Assembly (NCBI GenBank): GCA_964348755.1
Contig: CAYGDW010000027.1
Coordinates: forward strand, 1 to 31,295
Length of the DNA stretch: 31,295 bases
Source: UBA7960 sp964348755
GTDB lineage: Bacteria > Bacteroidota > Bacteroidia > Bacteroidales > UBA7960
Direction: 5' to 3'
Shown here: positions 9,415-17,170 of the stretch, piece by piece
How positions within the stretch are numbered: position 1 is the first letter of the stretch
How the letters are laid out: each line of letters opens with the position of its first letter
Made by a program: the position numbers and the translations under genes
Notes under the pieces: generated by a model
What the model saw: the letters and a program-made list of their open reading frames with translations, nothing else
Told to the model about the DNA's origin: nothing
Database searches by the model: none

Positions 9415-9539
9415 GCATTTTACTGGCTTGCCCTTACCATTCAAACACTGGCAAATTAATTACTGCCAGATTGCCTGAGTGCGAATAAGAAAGGTCTGAT
9501 AACAGACATATTGGGCGTTTTTATAATAAACCAAACAAA
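9415..9539 (+). other. 125-base gap between ccmD-like gene and ccmE with two inverted repeats
   Basis: The gap contains CTGGCA...TGCCAG (about 9448-9469, ten-base loop) and GTCTG-ATAA-CAGAC (about 9492-9505), then an AT-rich stretch before ccmE. Neither hairpin is followed by a T run. They could shape mRNA processing or ccmE expression, but nothing shows this directly. ccmE may therefore have its own promoter. Confidence 0.4.
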
Positions 9540-9956
9540 ATGAAAAAAACACACATAGCCGGATTGATATTTATTGTAATTGCCATTGGCGCCATTATAA
9601 GCACCTTTTACAGTGCCGATACCTATGCCAGTTTTGAAAAAGCCATGCAGAACCCGGGCCGCGAATTTCGTATTATTGGCGATTTAATAAGAGACAAACC
9701 TATAGAAGAAAAAGTGGAGGGTAAAACCCTTATGCTTACTTTTTATATGACCGACAACCAGGGTGGCCAAAGTAAGGTAACTTATTTTGGCCCCAGGCCC
9801 CAGGATTTTGAAAAATCTGACCAGGTGGTGCTCATTGGCAAGTATAATGAAGAAATGTTTGTAGCTACCAGCCTGCTTTTGAAATGCCCATCCAAGTACA
9901 ATCCCGAAGACCTTCAACTTGAAGACAAGGCCTTTTCGGCTCAAAGCAGTCAATAA
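9540..9956 (+). CDS. ccmE: Heme chaperone CcmE, CxxxY variant (138 aa)
   Basis: CcmE is the membrane-anchored periplasmic chaperone that binds heme covalently and passes it to CcmF for attachment to apocytochrome c. The protein has an N-terminal anchor (residues 5-25) and an OB-fold beta barrel (about 35-115; FRIIGDLI, LTFYMTDN, VVLIGKY, FVATSLLLKCPSKY). The canonical heme-binding site is HxxxY, with heme bound to His. Here the aligned position is Cys116 in CPSKY (C116, Y120). This CxxxY form is known from a variant System I found in archaea and some bacteria, often without CcmH. A short charged tail follows (PEDLQLED). It is the fourth gene of the ccm run and ends convergently with the lpx cluster, so ccmF and any ccmG/H must lie elsewhere. 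Confidence 0.9.
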   Translation: MKKTHIAGLIFIVIAIGAIISTFYSADTYASFEKAMQNPGREFRIIGDLIRDKPIEEKVEGKTLMLTFYMTDNQGGQSKVTYFGPRPQDFEKSDQVVLIGKYNEEMFVATSLLLKCPSKYNPEDLQLEDKAFSAQSSQ

Positions 9957-10053
9957 CAGAAGGCTAAATCATAAGGCTGGAACAGCCTTGCGATGTATTG
10001 CACCTGCAAAGCCGGATTGCATTTATGCTGCGAACACAATTTATTTGCGCGGA

Positions 10054-10983
10054 CTAATTGATTTTTTCAAACACCTGAGGCAGTTTTCTTACCAGGGCAA
10101 TTTGCTTCATAGCCTCTCTCGAATCCTGAGCAGGACTGCCGAAGTACGTTTTGCCGCCTTCGAGTGATTTTGAAATGCCCGACTGACCCAAAACAACTGC
10201 ACCTTTGCCAATGGTAAGGTCTTTTTGAACCCCAACCTGACCCCAAAGTATCACGTCGTCTTCAATAATAACGCAGCCTGCCACGCCAACCTGAGCTGCA
10301 AACAGGCAGTTTTTGCCAATAATAGTGTCGTGGCCTATATGAATATGGTTGTCAAACTTGGTGCCCCAGCCAATAGTAGTATCTCCCGTAGAGCCACGGT
10401 CGATGGTGCAACAGGCGCCAATTTCAACATTGTCTTCGATTACCGCCCTACCGCCCGACTCGAGCTTGTTGTAATACCCAGGTCGCCGTTTATAATATAG
10501 GCCATCTGATCCGATAACCGAACCGGCATGAATAATTACATTGTCGCCAATAACCGTATGGTCGTAAATGGTTACGTTGGGGTGAATAATGCAGTTTTTG
10601 CCAATAACCACATGGTTGCCAATAAAAGCCCCTGGTTGAATCTGGGAGCCTTGACCAATTATTGCGGAGCTGCTAACCATAGCACTGGCGGGTTCAAAAG
10701 GCCTGAACTTCTTAATAAGCGAAACAAAGTCCCTGAATGGATCGTCGGAAAAAATAAGGGCCTTTCCTTCAGGGCATTTTACGGGCTTGTTTATTATAAT
10801 GGTAGATGCGGCTGAGTTCAGGGCTTTGTCATAATATTTAGGGTGATCCACAAAAGTGAGATCACCCTTTTTTACCATGTGTATTTCGTTAATACCACTG
10901 ATTTCAAATGCCTGATCGCCTTCAAATTTGGCTTTCAGGATATCTGCAACCTGTTTCAGGGTTAGGGTTGGGTTTAATTGCAT
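10054..10983 (-). CDS. Second LpxD-like UDP-3-O-acylglucosamine N-acyltransferase paralog (309 aa)
   Basis: This is a left-handed beta-helix acyltransferase. An N-terminal sugar-nucleotide-binding-like domain (residues 1-95; KKGDLTFVDHPKYY) is followed by hexapeptide repeats at about 103-285. The catalytic His of LpxD is retained: H218 in HIHIGHD corresponds to the H of IAHN in the longer LpxD at 14557-15603. It is about 40 residues shorter than that paralog and lacks its charged C-terminal helix. It is the last gene of the minus-strand cluster, nine bases after efp. It may N-acylate a different sugar nucleotide or use a different acyl-ACP; the sequence does not say which. Between its stop and the convergent ccmE stop there is only a small hairpin (9973-9989) with no T run. 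Confidence 0.85.
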   Translation of the reverse strand: MQLNPTLTLKQVADILKAKFEGDQAFEISGINEIHMVKKGDLTFVDHPKYYDKALNSAASTIIINKPVKCPEGKALIFSDDPFRDFVSLIKKFRPFEPASAMVSSSAIIGQGSQIQPGAFIGNHVVIGKNCIIHPNVTIYDHTVIGDNVIIHAGSVIGSDGLYYKRRPGYYNKLESGGRAVIEDNVEIGACCTIDRGSTGDTTIGWGTKFDNHIHIGHDTIIGKNCLFAAQVGVAGCVIIEDDVILWGQVGVQKDLTIGKGAVVLGQSGISKSLEGGKTYFGSPAQDSREAMKQIALVRKLPQVFEKIN

Positions 10984-10992
10984 CGGCCTTGT

Positions 10993-11556
10993 TTATTTAA
11001 CTCGTTCAGAATATGAGTAATCGCGGGTATCGACCCTAATCTTTTGGCCGGTATCAATAAATAGCGGTACATTTACTATTGCTCCGGTTTCGAGAGTGGC
11101 CGGTTTAAGAGTGTTGGTGGCTGTATCGCCTCTTACACCGGGCTCCGAATACACAATTTCTAGCTCAACAAATGGCGGAAGTTCGCATTGAAGAGGGGTC
11201 TCGGTATCCGCATGAAAAACAATATCAACGCCCTGACCTTCCTTAAGTAAGTCGGGAGCGTTAATTATTTCTCCAGGTATGTAGGTTTGCTCAAAAGTTT
11301 CGGCATGCATAAAATGATAGCCTGCCTCATCTTTATACAGGTACTGATAAGGCCTTCGTTCAACGCGTGTAACATTTATCTTTACTCCGGCATTAAAGGT
11401 GTTGGGAAGTATCTTGCCGGTTTTAAGGTTTTTTAATTTGGTGCGCACAAATGCGCCGCCCTTGCCTGGTTTTACATGCTGAAACTCAACTATGCTGTAT
11501 AGCTCGCCATTAAACTCGATGCACAATCCATTGCGAAAATCTGCGGTTGTTGCCAT
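10993..11556 (-). CDS. efp: Translation elongation factor P (187 aa)
   Basis: EF-P relieves ribosomes stalled on polyproline stretches. The full three-domain length (about 187 aa) is present, starting MATTADFRNG. The loop that reaches the peptidyl-transferase centre reads HVKPGKGGAFVRTK with Lys32 at the tip, the residue modified in many bacteria. The C-terminal OB domain ends with VNVPLFIDTGQKIRVDTRDYSYSERV, typical of the family. It lies between the CcmA-like ATPase gene (99 bases upstream) and the second lpxD-like gene (nine bases downstream). A candidate promoter lies in the upstream gap. Confidence 0.97.
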   Translation of the reverse strand: MATTADFRNGLCIEFNGELYSIVEFQHVKPGKGGAFVRTKLKNLKTGKILPNTFNAGVKINVTRVERRPYQYLYKDEAGYHFMHAETFEQTYIPGEIINAPDLLKEGQGVDIVFHADTETPLQCELPPFVELEIVYSEPGVRGDTATNTLKPATLETGAIVNVPLFIDTGQKIRVDTRDYSYSERVK

Positions 11557-11596
11557 AAAAAATTAAAAATCAGTTTGTTTGTTAAATTTTAGGGCA

Positions 11597-11630
11597 CAAA
11601 ATTATAAAAAAATTGCTGTTTTCCGACAAA
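11597..11630 (-). promoter_or_regulatory. Candidate Bacteroidota promoter upstream of efp
   Basis: On the minus strand a TTTG at 11630-11627 is followed, after 22 bases, by TAATTTTG at 11604-11597, which matches TAnnTTTG. The spacing is slightly longer than the usual 19-21. It would give a leader of about 35 bases before the efp ATG. It implies that efp and the second lpxD-like gene can be transcribed apart from the lpx genes. Confidence 0.45.
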
Positions 11631-11655
11631 ACCTGGATTGTGGAGGGCAATTTTG

Positions 11656-12264
11656 TCAGATTGAATAAATTTTGCAAACATTGGGGTACTCCAAGGGGTT
11701 GTGATTTGAGAAAATAACAAAAGTTCGGCCGGTGCCCATATCTTCTTTCAGTTTCTGATACCACATTACAGCGTCGTTGTCGAGGTTGGAACAAGGCTCG
11801 TCGAGCAACACCAGCGGGGTGTCGCTTGCAATGGCCAGCAAAAGCTTGAGGCGTTGTTTCATGCCCGACGAAAAATGTCTTATGGGTTTATGCCGGCTTT
11901 CGGCCAGACCTGAAAGCTCGGTTAATTTGCCTGGATTAAACCCATTAGCAAATGGCTTGAATTTTTGGTGAAACTTTAAGGTTTCGTCAAGGGTAAACTC
12001 TTCTATGAGTTCTAAATAAGGCGATGCAATAGTAAGGTATTTGTGCAATTTTTCGGCTTCGATGGGTTTTTCCTGGCGAAGCCATTGGGTTTTGCCGCGC
12101 GTTGGGCTTAAGTAACCTGCAGTTATTAGCAATAATGTTGATTTTCCCGACCCGTTTTTCCCGGTAACGGCATAATGAAGGCCTGAATCAAATTGAAAGC
12201 TCAGGCCTTTAAAAATCCATTTCTGGTTAAAGCGTTTGCCAACATCGGCAAGTGATACTTGCAT
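11656..12264 (-). CDS. ABC transporter ATPase, CcmA-like (202 aa)
   Basis: A short single-domain ABC ATPase. Walker A is GKNGSGKST (about 35-43), the signature is HFSSGMKQR (a variant of LSGGQ), Walker B is LVLLDEPCSNLD, and the switch His lies in FSNHNP. Size and overall pattern fit the CcmA/heme-exporter ATPase group better than larger drug or lipid exporters. There is no membrane-subunit gene next to it. The only ABC membrane subunit in the window is CcmB, about 3 kb away on the other strand and itself without an adjacent ATPase, so I infer that this is its partner. It starts 12 bases after the lpxA stop, so it is co-transcribed with lpxA. The ATPase call is certain and the Ccm assignment moderate. 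Confidence 0.8.
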   Translation of the reverse strand: MQVSLADVGKRFNQKWIFKGLSFQFDSGLHYAVTGKNGSGKSTLLLITAGYLSPTRGKTQWLRQEKPIEAEKLHKYLTIASPYLELIEEFTLDETLKFHQKFKPFANGFNPGKLTELSGLAESRHKPIRHFSSGMKQRLKLLLAIASDTPLVLLDEPCSNLDNDAVMWYQKLKEDMGTGRTFVIFSNHNPLEYPNVCKIYSI

Positions 12265-12276
12265 GGGTTTACGGGC

Positions 12277-13065
12277 TTACTTTTCTTTTGAACTATAGCC
12301 CTTCATAATACCCCGGCTGGAGGTTGCAATAAAGCTAAGTATTTCATCGCGTTCGGGGGTGGCTGGCATTTCGGCTTCAATATATGCTACGGCTTGCGAA
12401 ACGTTGAGGTTTTGGTTGAAGATAACACGGTAAATGTTCTGTATTTCGCTTATCTTCTCGGGCGAAAAGCCACGGCGGCGCAAACCAATAGAGTTAATAC
12501 CAACAAACGAAAGGGGGTCGCGGGCCGCTTTGGTAAAAGGGGGCACGTCTTTTCTCACCAGCGAGCCACCCGAAATCATTGCGTGGGGGCCAATGTTTAC
12601 AAATTGATGCACTGCCGAAAGCCCGCCAACAATGGCAAAATCATCTATTTTTATGTGGCCTGCAAGGTTTACGGCATTGGCCAAAATGCAATTGTTGCCT
12701 ACAAAGCAATCGTGAGCTACGTGAACATAGGCCATAAGCAGGCAATTTCTGCCCACAACGGTTTTATAACTGGCTTTGGTGCCGCGGTTTATGGTAACAA
12801 ACTCGCGAACGGTGGTGTTATCGCCAACTTCGGCAGTTGTCTCTTCGCCCTCAAACTTCAGGTCTTGCGGTACGGCACTTATTACAGCACCCGGAAAAAT
12901 TTTTACATTTTTTCCAATACGGGCGCCTTCCATAATTGTTACATTCGATCCAATCCAGGTGCCTTCGCCTATCTCAACGTTTTTATGAATGGTTACAAAA
13001 GGTTCTATAACCACATTGCGGGCAATCCTGGCTTGTGGATGCACAAATGCTAAAGGTTGATTCAT
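12277..13065 (-). CDS. lpxA: UDP-N-acetylglucosamine O-acyltransferase LpxA (262 aa)
   Basis: LpxA transfers a 3-hydroxyacyl chain from acyl-ACP to the 3-OH of UDP-GlcNAc, the first step of lipid A synthesis, in the cytoplasm. Hexapeptide repeats of the left-handed beta helix run from about residue 8 to 185. The catalytic His is H118 in YVHVAHDC (equivalent to E. coli H125). The C-terminal helical domain (SIGLRRRGFSPEKISEIQ) is typical. Its ATG overlaps the stop of lpxC-fabZ by one base (TAATG), showing translational coupling. Confidence 0.97.
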   Translation of the reverse strand: MNQPLAFVHPQARIARNVVIEPFVTIHKNVEIGEGTWIGSNVTIMEGARIGKNVKIFPGAVISAVPQDLKFEGEETTAEVGDNTTVREFVTINRGTKASYKTVVGRNCLLMAYVHVAHDCFVGNNCILANAVNLAGHIKIDDFAIVGGLSAVHQFVNIGPHAMISGGSLVRKDVPPFTKAARDPLSFVGINSIGLRRRGFSPEKISEIQNIYRVIFNQNLNVSQAVAYIEAEMPATPERDEILSFIATSSRGIMKGYSSKEK

Positions 13066-14465
13066 TATGCAGGGTTGTTTTTTACAATCTGGGCCATCAT
13101 CTCGGCCTCCATCACTAATTTATGTCCAACATAGGCCAGCCCACGCATTAGACAAATGCCCCTGCGTACCGGACTAACTAAGGTTAACTTAAAAACGAGG
13201 GTGTCGCCAGGTACCACTTTATGCTTAAACTTAACCTGATCAATTTTCAGGAAATAGGTGCTGTAAGATTGAGGGTCTTCGACCTGAGAAAGAACCATGA
13301 TGCCTCCGGCCTGGGCCATGGCTTCTATCTGAAGAACCCCTGGCATAACAGGTTCTTTTGGGAAATGCCCCATGAAATAAGCTTCATTCATGGTAACATT
13401 TTTTACTCCAATTATATGGGATTCGCCAAGGTCAATGATTTTGTCAACCATCAAAAATGGCGGCCTGTGGGGCAGCATCCTCATTATATCCTTGATATCG
13501 AAAAGCGGGGGTAAATCAGGATTGTATGCAGGTATCTTTTCCTGCTCCATGCGGGCCCTGATATGTTTTTTTAATTCGAGGGCAAATAGCACGTTCGATG
13601 CATGGCCGGGTTTGTTTGCAATAATATGGCCCTTTATTGGCAATCCGGCAAGGGTAAGGTCGCCAACAACGTCCAAGAGTTTATGCCGGGCCGGTTCATT
13701 CGGAAAATTTAACTCGAGGTTGTTGAGTATGCCCTCCGACAGCACCGCAACACTGGGGCGGTTAAAAAGAATGGCTAGCCGGTCAAGCTCTTCCTGCATT
13801 ACCGGCCGGTCAACAAACACAATGGCATTGCTTAGGTCGCCGCCTTTTATCAGGTTTTTGTTCAGCAGGTATTCAAGCTCATGCAAAAAAACAAAAGTGC
13901 GGCACTGGGCTATCTCACCGGGAAATTCTCCGATGGAGTTCATGCTGGCATGCTGATGACCCAATACCTTCGACTTGAAATCAATCAGGCAGGTAATTCG
14001 GTATTCTGAGCTGGGCAAAGCAATTATTTCGCAGTCCTTTTCCTTATGGTAAAACCTTATGGTTTCCTTTATTTCAAAGTACTCTTTGGGCGAGTTTTGT
14101 TTGGAAGTACCTACTTCCTGTATTGCTTCTACATACAATCTGCTGCTTCCGTCCAAAATTGGCGTTTCGGGGCTGTTGAGTTCAAGTATGGCATTGTCAA
14201 TCCCCATTCCTGTTAATGCTGCCAGGGCGTGTTCAACGGTACCTATCCGAATGCCATTCTTTTCAAGGGTTGTACCTCTTGAGGTATCGGTTACATAACT
14301 GGCATCGGCTTCAACAATGGCTTCTGGGCCAATGTCGGTGCGAATAAAAATAATGCCGGTGTTTTCGGGGGCAGGCTTTATGGTTAAGGTAACCAGTTTG
14401 CCTGTATGAAGGCTTACTCCTGATACGGTAACCGGGGCCTTAATAGTATGCTGAAAATCTGTCAT
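13065..14465 (-). CDS. lpxC/fabZ: Bifunctional LpxC-FabZ: UDP-3-O-acyl-GlcNAc deacetylase fused to 3-hydroxyacyl-ACP dehydratase (466 aa)
   Basis: The N-terminal LpxC part (about 1-310) is the zinc deacetylase that commits sugar to lipid A. Its zinc ligands are H79, H261 and D265; the catalytic residues are E78 and H288. The C-terminal FabZ part (about 322-466) dehydrates 3-hydroxyacyl-ACP, with catalytic H333 in MLPHRPPF and E381 in PGVLQIEAMAQ. The two domains are separate proteins in Proteobacteria; the fusion is characteristic of Bacteroidota. I chose the ATG at 14465 (MTDFQHTIKAPVTVSG...), which matches the LpxC N-terminus. A longer frame from a GTG at 14513 would add 16 unrelated residues. 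It lies 91 bases after lpxD and overlaps lpxA by one base. Confidence 0.97.
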   Translation of the reverse strand: MTDFQHTIKAPVTVSGVSLHTGKLVTLTIKPAPENTGIIFIRTDIGPEAIVEADASYVTDTSRGTTLEKNGIRIGTVEHALAALTGMGIDNAILELNSPETPILDGSSRLYVEAIQEVGTSKQNSPKEYFEIKETIRFYHKEKDCEIIALPSSEYRITCLIDFKSKVLGHQHASMNSIGEFPGEIAQCRTFVFLHELEYLLNKNLIKGGDLSNAIVFVDRPVMQEELDRLAILFNRPSVAVLSEGILNNLELNFPNEPARHKLLDVVGDLTLAGLPIKGHIIANKPGHASNVLFALELKKHIRARMEQEKIPAYNPDLPPLFDIKDIMRMLPHRPPFLMVDKIIDLGESHIIGVKNVTMNEAYFMGHFPKEPVMPGVLQIEAMAQAGGIMVLSQVEDPQSYSTYFLKIDQVKFKHKVVPGDTLVFKLTLVSPVRRGICLMRGLAYVGHKLVMEAEMMAQIVKNNPA

Positions 14466-14556
14466 AGCGATTTTAAAAATAACAGAATGGTACGGGTTAT
14501 CTAAGGTGGGCACAAAGATAAGACTATTTTGATTAGCGAAAAACTTAAGTATTTGC

Positions 14557-15603
14557 TTAATGGGTGCCTTTCAGGGCTTTTATTTCCTTCTCAAGCTCAT
14601 CAATGCGTTTTACAATGGTTTCGAAATTGCGGAAATAAATGAAGGACTTTCTGTATTTGTTTGCTTCCATGGCTGGCGATCCCATTACTATCTGCCCATC
14701 TTTCACGTGTGAAGAAACGCCTGTTTGGGCAGCCATTTTAACATCCTGGCCAATATTCAGGTGTCCGCTTATGCCAACCTGCCCTCCAAACATGCAGTTT
14801 TTTCCGATACGGGTAGAGCCGGCCACGCCAGTTTGAGCCGCAATAACTGTATTTTCGCCAACCACCACGTTGTGGGCAATCTGAATAAGATTGTCGAGCT
14901 TTACCCCTTTTTTTATAATGGTTGAGCCCATAGTGGCACGGTCTATAGTTGTGCAGGCGCCAATTTCAACCTGATCTTCAATAATTACGTTGCCAATCTG
15001 GGCCACTTTTTGGTAGTTGTTGTTGCCTTGTGGGGCAAACCCAAACCCATCGGCACCAACAACCGAGTTTGAATGAATGGTGCAATTACTGCCTACCACA
15101 CAATCCTCATATACCTTTACTCCGCTATACAATGTGGTTTCGTTTCCAATTTTAACATTATCGGCAATATAGCAATGGGGGTAAACGGAAACATTTTCGC
15201 CAAGAATTACATTTTCGCCAATCCAGGCAAACTCGCCGATATATGCATTGTTGCCCACATTGGCGCTACTGGCTATATATGCCTGCTTTGAGATTCCGGT
15301 TTTGCGCGGCTGGCTGCTTTTATAAAGACTGAGCAGGCTGGCCAAAGCTGTGTATGGGTCGTCAACCCTTACAAGGGTGCAGCTTAAGGGGTGATCGGTG
15401 GCAAATGTCTTGCTTACCAGTACAATCGAAGCCTTTGATTTGTAAATGTAAGGGGTGTAGGCCGGGTTGGCCAAAAATGTAAGGCTGCCCTGGGTGGCCT
15501 CTTCAATTTTTTCGAACCGGCTAACAGTTATGTTCCCATCGCCTTCAACAGATCCATGCAGAAAAGCTGCAATCTGACTGGCTGAAAATTCCATGAAATC
15601 CAT
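14557..15603 (-). CDS. lpxD: UDP-3-O-acylglucosamine N-acyltransferase LpxD (348 aa)
   Basis: LpxD adds the second 3-hydroxyacyl chain, N-linked, to the product of LpxC. The N-terminal uridine-binding domain (residues 4-100; ATQGSLTFLANPAY) is followed by hexapeptide repeats (about 105-315), catalytic H244 in LIQIAHN, and a short coiled-coil C-terminus (RIDELEKEIKAL). Full length, about 345 aa, is normal. Two ATGs three codons apart are possible (15603 and 15594). The second gives MEFSASQIAAFL, the more usual family N-terminus; neither has a strong ribosome site. It is the first lpx gene, 81 bases after the HD-domain gene. Confidence 0.95.
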   Translation of the reverse strand: MDFMEFSASQIAAFLHGSVEGDGNITVSRFEKIEEATQGSLTFLANPAYTPYIYKSKASIVLVSKTFATDHPLSCTLVRVDDPYTALASLLSLYKSSQPRKTGISKQAYIASSANVGNNAYIGEFAWIGENVILGENVSVYPHCYIADNVKIGNETTLYSGVKVYEDCVVGSNCTIHSNSVVGADGFGFAPQGNNNYQKVAQIGNVIIEDQVEIGACTTIDRATMGSTIIKKGVKLDNLIQIAHNVVVGENTVIAAQTGVAGSTRIGKNCMFGGQVGISGHLNIGQDVKMAAQTGVSSHVKDGQIVMGSPAMEANKYRKSFIYFRNFETIVKRIDELEKEIKALKGTH

Positions 15604-15684
15604 TATTTAAAAACGGCTGCAAGTTAGTAAATATTTGCTTGCCCCATGTTTGTTTTGAGCCTGCGCCATAAAATTTACCTTTTG

Positions 15685-16956
15685 CTAAAAGCCTGTTCTG
15701 GCTTTTCCGATTGAAGGCTCGCTCACTTTTTTGGGGTAGCAAAGAAAAAACTTTTCGACCGGGTGAGATAGTACGCTAATATTGAGGTGGTCACTTGCTG
15801 TGGCCACATCTGTTAGAGTGCCATCGCGCGAAAGAATCATGATATTTCCTATGACAGGGTCGTAAGCGCTGTTACGCGTTATCCCGCTAACCACAAAATA
15901 TTGGGTTTCGTCGTCAGTAATATTGTACAACTGACGGGTTCTATGCCTTATCTCGTGTACGTACTCGGTTGTAAACGGCATTTTTTGTATTTCAATTTTG
16001 AAAAGGTTTCTGTTTACCAGTCCGCTGCAAAGTACACCAAGCACCGGGTCGGGGTGGCTTATCCAAACTTTGAAGGAAGCAAATAGGTCGTAATCGTCAA
16101 TTTGTGCAAAATCCTGAAGCAGGCTTGGATCTTTTAAAAAATCATTTTTGGAGTAATTTTTTTTTAGAAAGCGTTGCAAGGCTGGAGTGGCAAACAGGGT
16201 TTCGCCACTTTGAGATAGTTCCCTGGCACGAAGCACAATGCTTGAAAGCAACTTTTCGGCGGCAATAACGGTTTTATGTAAATAAACCTGCCAGTACATC
16301 AACCTGCGGGCAATAATAAATTTTTCGATGCTGTAAATGCCCTTTTCGTCAATTACAAGCTGTTCGTTACTTATGTTAAGCATTTTAATTATGCGATCCC
16401 AGCTCACCACTCCCTCAGAAACGCCTGTAAAAAAGCTATCTCGATTCAAATAGTCAAGCCGGTCCATGTCGAGCTGGCCCATAACCAATTGATGAAGGGC
16501 TTTTTTGGTGTATTCGTTTTTAAAGATTTTTATGGCAGTGTCGAGTTTGTGCCCATTGCTGTTAAGCTCTTGCATAAAAAGCAAGGTAAGCTCTTCGTGA
16601 TTCAAATCCTGAACCAGCACATTTTCGAGGGCGTGCGAAAAAGGGCCATGACCCAAATCGTGAAGCAATACCGCCTGAATAAGGGAATGGGCTTCGTGCT
16701 CAGAGATGTTATGCCCCTTAAAGCGCAATATTTCTATTGCCTGCACGGTAAGGTACATGGCTCCCATGGCATGATGAAACCTGGTGTGCAAAGCCCCGGG
16801 GTAAACCAAATGGGTCAGCCCAAGCTGCTTTATGTTTCTTAATCTTTGAAAGTATGGTGTTTCAATCAAATCGAAAATGCTTTCGTACGGCACATGAATA
16901 AAACCATAAACCGGATCGTTAAAAATCTTTAGTTTGTTGGTAGCCTGAGTTTTCAT
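15685..16956 (-). CDS. HD-domain phosphohydrolase, dGTPase/SAMHD1-like (423 aa)
   Basis: This is an HD-superfamily metal-dependent phosphohydrolase. The metal motifs are RFHHAMG (H62), LLHDLGHGPFSH (H99-D100) and QLDMDRLDYLNRD (around D163-D168), the arrangement of dNTP triphosphohydrolase and SAMHD1-like enzymes. The N-terminus (FNDPVYGFIHVP... TPYFQRLRNIKQLG) is the usual start of this group. The ATG at 16956 is the first in frame. The likely role is dNTP or nucleotide hydrolysis, inferred from family only. It begins the minus-strand cluster, is divergent from porX across 214 bases, and may be transcribed into lpxD. Confidence 0.88.
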   Translation of the reverse strand: MKTQATNKLKIFNDPVYGFIHVPYESIFDLIETPYFQRLRNIKQLGLTHLVYPGALHTRFHHAMGAMYLTVQAIEILRFKGHNISEHEAHSLIQAVLLHDLGHGPFSHALENVLVQDLNHEELTLLFMQELNSNGHKLDTAIKIFKNEYTKKALHQLVMGQLDMDRLDYLNRDSFFTGVSEGVVSWDRIIKMLNISNEQLVIDEKGIYSIEKFIIARRLMYWQVYLHKTVIAAEKLLSSIVLRARELSQSGETLFATPALQRFLKKNYSKNDFLKDPSLLQDFAQIDDYDLFASFKVWISHPDPVLGVLCSGLVNRNLFKIEIQKMPFTTEYVHEIRHRTRQLYNITDDETQYFVVSGITRNSAYDPVIGNIMILSRDGTLTDVATASDHLNISVLSHPVEKFFLCYPKKVSEPSIGKARTGF

Positions 16957-17170
16957 GGGTTGGTTTTTTGATTAAATTATATGCAGGGTTTTGCCAACAG
17001 GCACAATCAAATTTCGGTATTTTTGATTAAATTTGTTCTAAGCCAACGCGATTTAATTTTGAAATTCAGGCAATTGCCAAAAAAAGGTTGTTTTTAGACT
17101 TTTTTTACTAAGGCGATACCCTGCAAGCTGCAACCGCAGTTCTTTTTTTTGTTTACAAATACCTTTCCTT

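Noticed and set aside
9973..9989. AAGGCTG-GAA-CAGCCTT hairpin between convergent ccmE and the second lpxD-like gene
   Set aside because: A perfect 7-bp stem, but no T run on either strand, so I do not call it an intrinsic terminator.
10225..10815. Two plus-strand open frames opposite the shorter lpxD-like gene
   Set aside because: Antisense to hexapeptide repeats; Asn/Ala-rich translations without any domain.
12394..13053. Long open frame on the plus strand (219 codons) opposite lpxA
   Set aside because: It is antisense to an unmistakable lpxA and its translation has no family-like pattern. Hexapeptide-repeat genes commonly leave such antisense frames open.
13390..13956. Plus-strand open frame (188 codons) opposite lpxC-fabZ
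   Set aside because: It lies entirely inside a gene with full catalytic motifs on the other strand; low-complexity Ser-rich translation, no ribosome site.
14466..14513. GTG-initiated N-terminal extension of lpxC-fabZ
   Set aside because: The extra 16 residues are not part of LpxC; the ATG at 14465 gives the family N-terminus.
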